A stretch of DNA of 64,000 bases, taken from Diaporthe sp. PMI_573 (lineage: Eukaryota; Ascomycota; Sordariomycetes; Diaporthales; Diaporthaceae). Under the pieces are notes generated by a model, which was not told the origin of the DNA, made no database searches, and saw nothing but the letters and a program-made list of their open reading frames with translations. The translations under genes were made by a program, and so were the position numbers. The DNA is taken from positions 1,116,001-1,180,000 of the forward strand of contig JAJTUP010000004.1 in NCBI GenBank assembly GCA_021399435.1, written 5' to 3'. The first letter of the stretch is position 1. Each line of letters opens with the position of its first letter. Shown in pieces: positions 32,141 through 42,670 of this stretch.

Positions 32141-33393
32141 ATGGCGCCACCAACGCAACTTCTCAACCTTGATGTGGATGCAATCTCAGGAATTGCAGGG
32201 TAAGCAAGACCTCCCCTGCTACCTTGCTTGTTGGGTCCAAAAAGATACACCCATGACTAATTGCAACTTCTCTCGTCGCCTACAGGTCCATCTCCATCGC
32301 ATGCTGGGTCGTCGTCTTCAGCCCGCAGATCATCGAGAACTTCCGACGCAAGGCAGCCGACGGCCTGTCCCTCCAATTCGTCATCGTCTGGCTCGCCGGC
32401 GATGTCTTCAACATCCTCGGCGCCGTCCTGCAGGGCGTACTGCCCACCATGATCATCCTGGCCATATACTACACCATCGCCGACATAGTCCTCCTCGCGC
32501 AGTGCTTCTACTACAGGGGCTTCACCTGGAAGGACGAGGTCGTCCCGCCCCCGCCCAAGAAGAAGAATGGCAACAACAATGGCAACAACAATGGCAACAA
32601 CAACAACGGCAGCACCCGCGCCGACCCCGACGAGCGGACGAGCCTGCTGGGCCAAGGCCAGCGCGAGCGCCGCGGCTCAGACTGGTCCGAACGCCTCATC
32701 CACGTGAACCCAATCCTGCCCATCAACGAGCCCTCTGCGACCCCTCCCCCGCCCGCCTCGGCCCTCCAGACACTGGCCTGGAACACGGTCGCGGTGATAA
32801 TGGTGATCGGCGCGGGCGTGGCGGGGTGGGCGCTGAGCCGGGGCTACGGTGAGCAGAAGAAACCCGACGACGGCGACGGGCCCGCAGCCGGCGGCGATGA
32901 CGCAATCCACTTCGACCTGTGGGGCCAGATCTTCGGGTACCTGTGCGCGGTGCTGTACCTGGGCTCGCGGCTGCCGCAGCTCCTGCTCAACTGGCGGCGC
33001 AAGTCGACCGAGGGGCTGAGCATGCTCTTCTTCCTGTTCGCGTGCCTGGGCAACCTGACCTACGCGCTGTCCATTTTCGCCTACGACCCGAAATGCTACG
33101 GCGAGGAGAGCGGGTGCGAGCCGGGGGAGGCCGGGAGGGTCTACGGCCGCTACATACTCGTCAACCTGTCCTGGCTGGCGGGGAGCGTGGGCACGCTGCT
33201 GCTCGACATGGGCGTCTTTGTGCAGTTCTTCTTGTACAATAAGACTAGGGACGATGACGAGGAGGGGGATGTAGACGGTAGTGCGATTGAGGACGACGAT
33301 GATGACCAGGATGATGAGGGGAGGAGCATCGATGGGGACAGGTGGGACCAGAGGCCGATCCTGGAAAGGAATCAGTCTGAGTGGTCTGCTTAG
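32141..33393 (+). CDS. PQ-loop transporter, vacuolar basic amino acid type (Ypq/RTC2-like)
   Basis: Two exons (32141-32199 and 32286-33393) give 388 residues. There are two PQ-loop repeats: the first with WVVVFSPQIIENFRRKAADG, the second with YLGSRLPQLLLNWRRKSTEG. Seven membrane helices are split 3+4 by a long soluble loop. Proteins of this layout (Ypq1-3, PQLC2) move lysine and arginine across the vacuolar or lysosomal membrane, and the two PQ prolines act as hinges. The central loop contains a run of Asn/Gly made by a 12-bp DNA repeat at about 32567-32607, then an RTSLLGQ stretch close to an acidic dileucine sorting signal. The tail is very acidic (EDDDDDQDDEG). The start is fixed by the short first exon MAPPTQLLNLDVDAISG. 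Function is inferred from the family. Confidence 0.9.
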
Positions 33394-34838
33394 TATGCCG
33401 CCTGGCTATCCTGCTTCACACCCTCATTTCACTTGGCTTAGGGCAGGGGGGTGGAAAGAAACGTCTTTGATTCGGGTTTGGTCTCGTCTGATTATGGAGT
33501 TTTGGCCTTGGAAACAGACAGGGAGAGGAAGGAAATCGGCCGGGAGGGGGGGGGTTCAGGAGAAACGTGTGGAGTTACGGCGTTCTCATTGCTTGATCAC
33601 TAAAAGGGAAGACGTCACGGGAATCATCATCATCATCACCAGCATCGTGTTCGAGCATGGGGGGATAGAGAGAAAAGGTGCTAAGAGGAAAAGAATCGGA
33701 AACAAGCGGGGAAGCTATCCATCACTCAAGCATCCAGGCATCCAGACCCACGACCCGGGAGCATCAAGTGATCTACAAAACCTGGCATACCTCGAAGTCT
33801 GTCCCGCAGATAAACCCCACCCGCCCTACCTGCCTAGGGACTCTGGACAGCGGCGCCCTCCGCCGCCCTCCGAAGCTCCATCTCCTCCTTTTGGATTGTT
33901 GAGCTCTACCTAGTGTAGGGAGTGGGTTGTTGTTGGGTTATCAGGCGAGGCGCAGCTGCCCGCTGCTTGCTGGCTACGCCGCGCCATCCCAGACCGGTTG
34001 GGGACAAAAGGTTTCAGGAAAGACCCCGTTTCGAACGTGTCTGCTGTCATACAGGCCAGGCAAGGGTGTGCAAGATGGGACCTAGTTCCGGTCAAAGGTC
34101 GGAGAAGGATGGATGTTACTCTAGCCCCGGCGGGTTGTTCATTCTGTCCGACCAGCTCCAGCCCAGAAGTGGAAACGGTATAGGGTCTAAACAGACATAT
34201 CTCTGCATATCCCGTGTCTGGGAATCAAGATGGGGAGTCTCAGATCTCTGAGCCAGATAGGGCTCCTCGATCTAAATCGGTTACAAATACGTGTTCCAAA
34301 GATAATCTGCCTAGCATTTCTCGAGATAACCATGACAAATTAGCATCGAGGACAAACAGACAGCGGAGATTGGTGTAGACTGTTTGTTGTGCCAGTCAGA
34401 TTGCTCTTCTTATTTGCTTGTCTCTATGTCTCAAGCTACCACAAGCACCTCGTCCGAAGTCTCAGGAATAATCAAAACAAGAAACTGGGAGAAAGTACGG
34501 TCTATGAGCGACCGATGCAAGCCGCATGCGTTCCGAACCATCAGTACAGCGAGGGAATCGTCGCTCCGGGTATCGATCACTACCAACCCCCATAATCCAC
34601 TTCCATCTGCCCCTAAACAGGTGTCGAGTCTCTCCGCTCACACCCAGTAGTGTGCAAGTAGGTAGAAGATCGAAACGAATAATGTCAAATAAACCACAAC
34701 TTTCCAGCCACACGTGTCATAGTTCACCTCAGAATCATTCCGTAGTCGTATGTATGTCAATTACACCGAGACAATTGCCACGTCCCAGGCCACGAAGGGC
34801 CGGGTGGGTACGCGGTCAGGTGAGCGTCCACATCACCG
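33394..34838. other. Intergenic between convergent genes, no gene recognised
   Basis: About 1.4 kb between the stop codons of the PQ-loop and MFS genes. It will hold both 3' UTRs and has a G-rich run near 33548. A frame on the plus strand at 33281-33913 overlaps the PQ-loop 3' end and shows no domain. Nothing else supported. Confidence 0.5.
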
Positions 34839-36583
34839 TTAGCACCACCCAACCCGCCGCCCAATGAAGCATAACCCGGATCCTATCGCCGTGACGCCCG
34901 TGAAGACGACCAGGCTGCCGTATCCGCTGCCATACGCCAGCAACGCCTCGCCCTTCCACGGCATCGAGTGGTACATGACTTGACTGAGGGGGCCCGAGAC
35001 GACGTTGCCAAAGCCGCGGCCCGCAGCCAGCATCACGAACACCATGATGGGGTCGATGTGCTCGGAGTACGAGCCAGTGTACTCGGACAGAGGTGACTCG
35101 GCAGGTCCGGCGCCGCCGGCACCACTTCCACTGCCGGCCCCGAGCGCGATTTCACTGCCGCCATCGAGCTCGCTCGGGGTGACGCTGTCCGACATGTCTT
35201 TTCCGGCCACCTCGCGCATGACACCGGTCCAGGTGGTAGAGAATGAGCCCGCCGACAGGCCGTAGCTGACGCAGAAGATGTATACCATGGGCATGTTGAT
35301 GGCGCATCCCCACAAGAGAAAGGTGCCGAGGGTGGCGCCGACGGTGGTCACCAGGACGCAGGTGGTGACATGGAAGCGGTCGATAAGCCAGCCGATGACG
35401 ATGCAGCCAACGACGGAAGAAATGTTGAAGAGAAGGATGCACAGGGCTGTAGCGAAGTGGTTCGCGCCGAACACGCTGGCCGAGTAGATGGGGATGTAGA
35501 TACCGGGGATATAGAAGCCGATGGCCTCGACCGTGTTGGACAGCTGGTACATGACGAAACGGCGCGAGAGACAGAAGCGAAAGTTGAAGGCCTTGAGGCG
35601 CCGCACCGGCAGCGGTGGCATTCGCGGCTTGATATACCACGCCAGCGGGGCTGTGATAGCGAACAGCACCACCGCCCAGATGATCATGGTCGTCTTGTAG
35701 CCGTACACCTCAAGAAGCTTCTCGAGGATCAGCGGCAGCACCACGCCGGCCAGCCCTGTCCCGGACCACATGATGCCGTAGGCGAGGCCTTTCCTCTTGA
35801 CGAACCACTCGTCGATATACATGATGCAGGGCATGTATGCGATGGCCCCGCCAATGCCGTAGAACACACCCTGGGTGATGATAAGTTCCGTGACGTTCCT
35901 GGCGTAGGCGCTCACGAAGAGCGCCGCGCACGAGATAAACAGCCCGACCAGGGGAGAGTACCTCGCCCACCGCGGGAACATGCGGTTGAGAACGAGTGCA
36001 GGCAGGCCACAAAGATACATTAGTCCGGAACAACATGTTCCTTTAATCTAGCTGTCAGTCTCTGGTAATATGCGTGTGGATCCATGCCACATACCAATGT
36101 TAGCTATGGCTGATGAGCCCGCAAAAGGGGGCGTCCTGGCATAGTAGCCCGAGAAGATGCCAAAGCAAAACGGGTAGCCTGTGTGTTGACGAGAAACAAG
36201 ATAGGGTCAGCCAAGCTCTCTTGCGCAAGCTCTTCGAGTGCAAAGGGATCCCGACAGAGACACTCTGTCTGATCTTCTCCGAGAGAAGGGGGGAGAAGGG
36301 GCGGGGAAAGAAAAGCGGGAATGGGAGTGTACTCACCCCATATCAGTGCCTCCAATATGAAGCACGCCAGCAGGAAGAGGTAGGCATGCTTTCCCTGGTC
36401 AACAGGGGGGAGACACTCGAGCTCGAGGCGGTGGTGAAGCTGAACCAGGCTGAACTCGTCGGCATCGCCCTCTCGTGTTGATGCGGCGTCCTCGAGCTCG
36501 GATACTCTGGGGCTGGTGGAGACCAGAGAGAGCGCGGGCCTGGGCCTGGGCGGTAGTTCAACTTTTTCCGAGTTCAGCTTCAT
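34839..36583 (-). CDS. MFS transporter, monocarboxylate-transporter-like
   Basis: Three exons (36583-36337, 36178-36095, 36040-34839) close in frame to 510 residues. A hydrophilic N-terminal tail of about 65 residues precedes the first helix (AYLFLLACFILEALIWG). Twelve helices are predicted, split by a central segment with WYIKPRMPPLPVRRLKAF. The MIWAVVLFAITAPLAWYI and GVFYGIGGAIAYMPCIMYI helices match the fungal MCT-like (MCH) group. A soluble Gly/Ala/Ser-rich loop (GAGSGSGAGGAGP) lies between helices 10 and 11. Fungal members are proton-coupled or facilitated carriers of carboxylates or riboflavin; the substrate here cannot be told. The ATG at 36583 is preferred to the one at 36784 because the extra N-terminal residues are unlike the family. 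The promoter side faces the enoyl-CoA isomerase gene, about 1.8 kb away. Confidence 0.9.
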
Positions 36584-38370
36584 GGTGTCTTTGATGGAGC
36601 ATGGAGGAAGAAGGGTGGGTTGAGCGCAGCGTGCTGGTACACAAGCAGACAAGTAGCGACTTGATATATAGCTGCGCACACAGGCCTCTGCCTCTGTCTG
36701 GTTGGCGAGGAAGGGAAGGGAGCATGGTCTAGGAAAGACACAGGTGGCGACGATGATCGGAGGAATGGCGTCAAGCGTTGACAAAAGGAAACACCAGGGG
36801 GGTAGCCACCGATACCCACGATCGCAGACTCAACGGTAGACGGACGGACCAACACAACAGCAGCGGCAGCAGAAGAAGCAGTACTAGACACCACCAGACG
36901 CCATCAGACACACACACTGCCCGGGACGGTTTGGTGCGGACGGGAAGTCGGGCAAGTCATTACGTCCCTCCGCCAAGTGTCGACATCATGACGCCTGGCT
37001 GGTCACAGACACAGTGACAGCTAGACAGACCAGTTATCAGGTGCGCTGTACGCCGTGCGCTGTACGGGAGCACCCGCGGCTGCGCAGAGAAGAGGCGTCG
37101 ACGATCCGGATGTCCAATCCATTCCATTCCTGGGCTCCAAATTCCCAGCCATTGGACACATGGCCCCTCTCCCGGTGAGGTCAGCGACGCCCTGTATCCC
37201 CAGAGATCATCGCCCTCGCGGCCGTCGAGTGCCGTGTCTGCGCGTACTGTGTGTATGATATGCCCGCTCGCACGATGACAGCAGACCTTCCTCGCCCGTC
37301 GCCAGTCGCCCACCCTCCCAGGCAGGTGGGTCGCCTACCATCGTTGGAGGGAGGAGGGGATGGTGGGAGGTTTGAAGGGCCTCAGCTGTGCCCTCTCGCC
37401 AACGGTTTGTTATCATCGAGTACAGATCTCTGGTGGTGAAGCATGACAGGCGCATCTCCTTGGGCGCCAACACCGAGGAGTCGCACTGGCGAAGCACCCG
37501 GGCACAGTCATGTTCCCCAAGGGCATACGTTGACCGGGACGACGGTATCGTGTGGGCAATGTTGTTGTAGGCACACACGCAAGCGATAGTGGACAAGCAG
37601 CGGACAGACAGAGGACGAGCGGCACGTCACCCATGGCCGGCAGAAGGAGCTTGCGAGGTGCATTCCAGAGCGAGGCTGTGGTTGTTTGTGGCCGATCATT
37701 TCCCGACCTGTCTCGAAACGACGTTGATTTCGGGCGATGACAAGGTTGGAGAGGTGAGACCTCGTGGACCCTGGGGAAGGAATAAATCCGATTAGACCCG
37801 TGGTGCCGTGCTGTGTAGTGGTGGCAGCTGGGACAGTTGTTAGTATCCATCAAACGGGCAGACGGGATGTCGAGATGCCTGCCAGGCCGAAGCTTAACAG
37901 GGATCATCCCCAGGAGGAGCCCTGGGAGCTCTCACCCTTGCTGCCTTGTCTGCCAAGGTGGAGCACTGCGGAGGAAGGTGTGGAGGAGGTTGGTGGAGGT
38001 GGAGGTAGCTCCTTCTCGTGGGGGTTCGCAGGGGTGTCTCAGAAATGCCGAGGCAGTCCACAGCTAACCGCGGGGACGATGGCTTCATCCACATCCACAT
38101 GAGCTCCATTCAGTCGTTCATGTTCGTCCTTGCTCTGTCAGACTGTTTTACTTCAGGAAAGAAGATCCTCGCCCATCCCTGATCTAGACCTGTGTCTCAA
38201 CTCTTTTGATCCCACGATCCGCTTAGTGCACGTAACACAACTATTGCCTTGCATTGGCTGGCTTTGTCGACCAAGACCGTTTTGATATTGTACCAGTACC
38301 AACACACCGGGCCATTCTCTGTGTCTGTGCCTGTACCATCGCCGCCACCACAATCACAACCACAATCACC
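36584..38370. other. Long divergent intergenic region, no gene recognised
   Basis: About 1.8 kb between the divergent MFS and enoyl-CoA isomerase genes. An open frame at 37413-37907 on the minus strand is Cys/Pro/Arg-rich and has no family features. Short CAG-type triplets (CAGCAGCGGCAGCAG) occur near 36860. Otherwise nothing supported. Confidence 0.5.
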
Positions 38371-39532
38371 ATGGCAGACTCCGTGATATCCGTCGAGTAC
38401 AAGGGCCGCATTGCCACCATTACGATAAGCAATGAGAAGAAGCTCAACGCCCTCAACCAGCAGCAGTACTACGACATAGCAAAGGCGCTACGCGAGATCG
38501 CGACCCACGACGAGGTCTACATCACCGTCTTGCTCGCCAAGGGGCGGTACTTCTCTGCGTATGCTTGTCTCACCTGCTCCTCTCTCTCTCATTCCGCCAT
38601 CCGCGAGTCCATCACGCCCGCCCCCCCTTCGCCGGCCCGGCTCACCCTCGCCCTCTCTCTCACGCACACTCTTTGACACTCTGTTGTCCTCTAATCTCAT
38701 TCTTCAAGCCCACCTGACCCTGAGGCTTTTTACTCATTTCCCCCTGACCCCAAGAGAGACATAGAGATGGTAAGAAAAAAAAGATCGTGGACAACCCAGC
38801 TGACATCATCGCCCCTTCGGGCCTTCGCAGCGGCGCCGACGTTTCGATATCCAAACAGGTGCCCGACACAGAGACCGACACCCGCCAGTATTGGATGCGC
38901 TCCTTCCTCGCGTTCAACCTCAACATCACGCAGGCCTTCTACACCCACCCCAAGGTCCTCGTCGTGGGGCTCAACGGGCCCGTCGTGGGCCTCTCGGCCG
39001 CCATAGTCGCGCACGCGGACTTCATCTACTGCGCGCCGCACACCTTCCTGCTCACCCCCTTCAGCTCCCTCGGCCTCGTCGCCGAGGGCGGCGCCTCCCG
39101 CGCCCTCGTGCAGAGGCTCGGCCCGGCCAGGGCCAACGAGGCCCTCATCATGAGCAAGCGCATCCCGGCCGAGGAGCTCGAGCGCGCCGGCTTCGTCAAC
39201 GCCGTCTTCCAGACGGCGCCCAACGAGGACGCAAAGTTTAGGCAGCTGGTCCTGAGCGAGGTCGAGGAGCGCCTCGGCCCTCATCTCAACGGGGACAGCT
39301 TAATTGGGATCAAGAAGCTGATCCGCCGGCCTGACAGGGACGTCCAGGATGTCCAGAACGCGAGAGAGGTGTTTGACGGGCTGGAGAGGTTTGTGGCTGG
39401 CATACCACAGGTGAGTTGGACCTCAACTTGGACTTCATTTTCTGGCGAAGACATAGCCTGCTGACATTTGTTGCTCTCACACAGGAAGAGTTCAGGAAGA
39501 TCGCCGCGGGCGAGAAGAGGCATAAGTTGTAA
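38371..39532 (+). CDS. ECI1: Peroxisomal delta3,delta2-enoyl-CoA isomerase (ECI/crotonase family)
   Basis: Three exons (38371-38558, 38831-39410, 39485-39532) give 271 residues. The start MADSVISVEYKGRIATITIS is the crotonase N-terminal strand pair. The first intron splits the oxyanion-hole motif, rejoined as YFSAGADVS; the second oxyanion segment is VVGLNGPVVGLSAAIV. FSSLGLVAEGGAS holds the single catalytic Glu of isomerases in place of the two of hydratases. The family moves a 3-enoyl double bond to the 2 position so that unsaturated fatty acids can enter beta-oxidation. The last exon is only 48 nt and ends RHKL; yeast Eci1 ends in HRL, so HKL is probably a working non-canonical PTS1. The 272-nt first intron is long for this window; a tiny further exon cannot be excluded. 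Confidence 0.9.
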
Positions 39533-39628
39533 GATGGTTTTTCTTGTGCTGAGTGACGAGAGCAGACCTTGATTAGACTAGCCAAGCAACCAATGCTTTA
39601 AAGTAGAAACGCATCTGGGTATATACAA

Positions 39629-42235
39629 TCAGCTCAGCAGACCGAACAACAAGCTGGTCCTCTTCCAGTACTCCTGGGATGCCTTGCCCAGCCGCTGCTG
39701 TGCAGATGTGCCCTCGAGGTCCGTCTTCTCCCAGACGGCCTCCTCCAGCTTCTTGAACTCGTCCGAGGTCTGTGCCGTGCTTATGGACAACTTCAACACG
39801 GCGATGTCAAAGAGCCACTGCACCAGCAAGTCCCTCCGTAGCCTCTCGGCAGCCGCTGTTTCTGCAATCGCCTCCGCGTCCTTTTCTGTAGTTGACTCTT
39901 CCGCCGCCTCTGCCTCGGCCGTTGCGGAATCCCCGGCTGCCTCTGGCTTCTCATCCGTCTTCGTGTCGTGATCCGCCTCCTCGCCATCTTCCTTGTCAGC
40001 TTTGCTCACCCCGGTAGAGTCTGTATTCGCCCCGTCCTCTGCTTTATCTTCTGTGTCCTCAGCAGTGTCTGCTTTGACACCATCCTCAGCCTTGCCACTC
40101 TCAACCTCAGCTGCAGACTTCTCACCCTCAGGCTTAACGTCGCCTTCGGTGAGATGCGCCTCCAAGGCCGCCGCCCACCGCCCAGAGAGCTCCTTGCTCA
40201 CATGCCTCCTCAGCACCGCGACGGCCGCAGGGCTCCACAGGTCCGTGCCGGCGTCGCCCATCGCCATGGTCAGGTCGCGCAGCAGCCTGAAGACGCCGGG
40301 CGACGGCGAGGTCGGCAGCTCCGGGTCGCCCTCCCACAGGCTCCGTCCGACGACCTTCCTCCTCGCCAGGGCACCGCCCGCGAAGCCCTCGACCGGCGCC
40401 GCCGCGACGGTGGCGGCCGTGGCCTCCTGGAGGGACGGGACCATGCCCAGGCCAAAGCCCCTGACGGACTCGAGCTTCGGCAGCCTGGCCCTGATGTCCC
40501 TTAGTATCCGCAGGAGATACATGGCGACCCTGCCGCCGTTCTCCCCCTCCTTGTTCGCGTCCCACAGCTTCGCCAGGTGCTCGTCCAGGTCGTGGAACGC
40601 CTTCTCCAGGGCCCCGTGCAGCCTTTCCTGCAGCTTGGCCGGGTCGTCCCTGCTCAGTGCCTGCTGCCGCTGGTCGATGGTCTCCTCGTCCTCGACCTCG
40701 TCGACGTCGTTGTCCCACCTCTGCCGCTTGAGCTGCTCGACCACCCCCTCCACGTCGTCGATGACCTGCGCCCACGACTTGTACCCCGTGACGGCCCTGG
40801 CGACGGCGTCGTTGCGCCCGTACAGCCGGTTGACGACGTCGAGGGCGAACGGCCCGGCCCCGTGGTGCAGCTCCATGTCGAGCGACGCCGTGTCCCACAG
40901 GCTGGGCTGCGCGTCCGTGACGCCGGGGCGCCACACGTCCAGCGTCGCCGCCACCTCGGACCCGACGAGCCGCAGCTTCTGCACCTTGGCGTCCAGGACG
41001 CCCGCCACGTGCGCGTTGATGGTCTCCCGCAGCCTGCCGAGCATGACGGACGGGTCCGACCCCCGCGCCTTGCCGCCGTCGCGGATCCACAGCTGCAGCA
41101 CCTCGGTCCGCAGCTCCGTGATGGCCTTGAACTCGGTCGTGCGCTCCAGCGTCTTCTCCAGGCCCTGCAGGAGCACCTCGCTGCCCTTTGCGCTCCACTT
41201 GGTCAGCATGTCCACGGCTTGCTTGCCGTCGAGGTCGTCGTGCCGGATCGACGGTTTGTACTCGGAGATGTCGTCGTCGCACCACCGCTCGTAGATATCC
41301 AGCCTCAGGCTTTCTAGACCGCGTAGTGATGCGTCGGACAGTAGTGTCTCCTTCTTAAGGGATGAGAGGGCCTCCGTGAGCTTGTTGGGAACGAGGTACT
41401 GAACGTCGAGGATTGTTTTGGTGTAGAGCTCGAGTCCCTTCACGACGTCCATGGAACTGCGGTGCTCTTCAGCGTCGAATACCGAAGCCATCGCGCTGCC
41501 TCGGACGTCCAGGAAGTGCCGTATGACATCCCGCGTACCGGTCCCAGTTGCCAGGCTGTGTGCGCAGAGGGCCTTGAGGAGAAGGTCCCTGCTGGTGTTC
41601 TCGCCGACCGTCTCCAGCACCCTATCAATGCTCCGCAGCAGTCGCCTCTTCAGTTTCTCCAAGCTCTTCAGAGAGGCCCCCAGCGCAGCTTTGACCTCAA
41701 CGCCAGGCTTCTCATCCTCAAAGCTCTTGCCCAGTAAGCTGCCCAGCACCAGGACCTTGGTCGCGGTGACAAGCCTATCCCCGTCCTGCAGCCCAACACG
41801 CCCCTGCAAAAGTCCGCCCAGGACCAAGACACACCCAGCGAGTATCTTAGCCCGCGCAGCATCGCCAGAGCTCCTCCTCCCGAACCTGTCCTCATAGACC
41901 CCGTCCCGCTCGGCCGCGAAGCGCCCCAGGCCGGCGACCTTAGCGCCGACGACGGCCCGGCCGCAGCGCGCGCCCATGCGGCCCAGCACGCCCTGGGCCT
42001 CGTCGACCTCGGCGCGCATGCGCACGATGGCGTCGGCGGTGCCCAGGAGCTCGCGGTAGCTGCCGCCGACCTGGGTGCGCAGGCGGGCCTGCTTGTCGTC
42101 GATGGCGACGTGGATGTGCTTGTGCAGGCTGCGGATCTGCGGCAGGGTGTAGGAGGGGGTGCCGGCCGTGGCGGAGAAGATTTGCGACGAGGAAGTCAGG
42201 GTCGAGAGGTCGGGGTCGGGGAGGTTGGACGCCAT
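39629..42235 (-). CDS. COG1: Conserved oligomeric Golgi complex subunit 1
   Basis: A single exon of 868 residues starts MASNLPDPDLSTLTSS. The N-terminal part has the Vps51/COG1 helical motif (LPQIRSLHKHIHVAIDDKQA, then QVGGSYRELLGTADAIVRMR). The long middle is helical with low similarity, as usual in this family, and a C-terminal Glu/Ala/Lys-rich acidic insert (about residues 700-800, AEDTEDKAEDGANTDST) precedes a conserved tail (LRRDLLVQWLFDIAVLK, EYWKRTSLLFGLLS). COG1 belongs to lobe A of the eight-subunit tether for retrograde vesicles in the Golgi. An in-frame ATG 60 nt upstream exists, but MASNLP fits the family start better. The stop codons of this gene and the isomerase gene are only 96 nt apart, tail to tail. 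Confidence 0.92.
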   Translation of the reverse strand: MASNLPDPDLSTLTSSSQIFSATAGTPSYTLPQIRSLHKHIHVAIDDKQARLRTQVGGSYRELLGTADAIVRMRAEVDEAQGVLGRMGARCGRAVVGAKVAGLGRFAAERDGVYEDRFGRRSSGDAARAKILAGCVLVLGGLLQGRVGLQDGDRLVTATKVLVLGSLLGKSFEDEKPGVEVKAALGASLKSLEKLKRRLLRSIDRVLETVGENTSRDLLLKALCAHSLATGTGTRDVIRHFLDVRGSAMASVFDAEEHRSSMDVVKGLELYTKTILDVQYLVPNKLTEALSSLKKETLLSDASLRGLESLRLDIYERWCDDDISEYKPSIRHDDLDGKQAVDMLTKWSAKGSEVLLQGLEKTLERTTEFKAITELRTEVLQLWIRDGGKARGSDPSVMLGRLRETINAHVAGVLDAKVQKLRLVGSEVAATLDVWRPGVTDAQPSLWDTASLDMELHHGAGPFALDVVNRLYGRNDAVARAVTGYKSWAQVIDDVEGVVEQLKRQRWDNDVDEVEDEETIDQRQQALSRDDPAKLQERLHGALEKAFHDLDEHLAKLWDANKEGENGGRVAMYLLRILRDIRARLPKLESVRGFGLGMVPSLQEATAATVAAAPVEGFAGGALARRKVVGRSLWEGDPELPTSPSPGVFRLLRDLTMAMGDAGTDLWSPAAVAVLRRHVSKELSGRWAAALEAHLTEGDVKPEGEKSAAEVESGKAEDGVKADTAEDTEDKAEDGANTDSTGVSKADKEDGEEADHDTKTDEKPEAAGDSATAEAEAAEESTTEKDAEAIAETAAAERLRRDLLVQWLFDIAVLKLSISTAQTSDEFKKLEEAVWEKTDLEGTSAQQRLGKASQEYWKRTSLLFGLLS

Positions 42236-42670
42236 TTTCGTGGTGGCGGAGGTGGTGGGCAGAGCGGTCGGATGAAGAGGGTCGATGTGAATCAAGGGCA
42301 GCTGAGCTGCGTTTGTCTGGGACCGTTTAATGCTGGTTGGGTTATTGTGTTATCATGGCTTTTCGGATTTGGCATTCATCCAATTGATTGTCAAATGGCT
42401 TTGAAAGTGGCCCTACGGCGCCTTGGTTTGAGTTGGTTGTCAATGATATAAGGGCGCCTGAGGTCCACGCAGCGTTAGAGAGCCTTGGTGCTGTCATTTC
42501 GGAACAGGGTCGCCCAGGCACTTTCTGCCGAATCGGCACCGCACAGCCAGCCTCTAGCTTGAGGCCCGTAGTCCCATCTCGATATCTCGGTGCAACTACC
42601 ATGATTTGAATTGGCAGCATACATTTATTGTTAGTACTCTTTAACCCAGAAGGATCAAGTTTGCCATATA

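Noticed and set aside
37413..37907. Minus-strand Cys/Pro-rich frame, considered as a small secreted effector
   Set aside because: It has no signal peptide at its N-terminus and no regular cysteine spacing.
40134..41285. Long minus-strand frame of 383 codons overlapping COG1
   Set aside because: Shifted frame of COG1 itself; very Arg/Gly/Ala-rich, as expected for an out-of-frame reading of GC-rich coding sequence.
39993..41294. Plus-strand frame of 433 codons opposite COG1
   Set aside because: Antisense of COG1; Ser/Pro/Cys-rich shadow without any motif.
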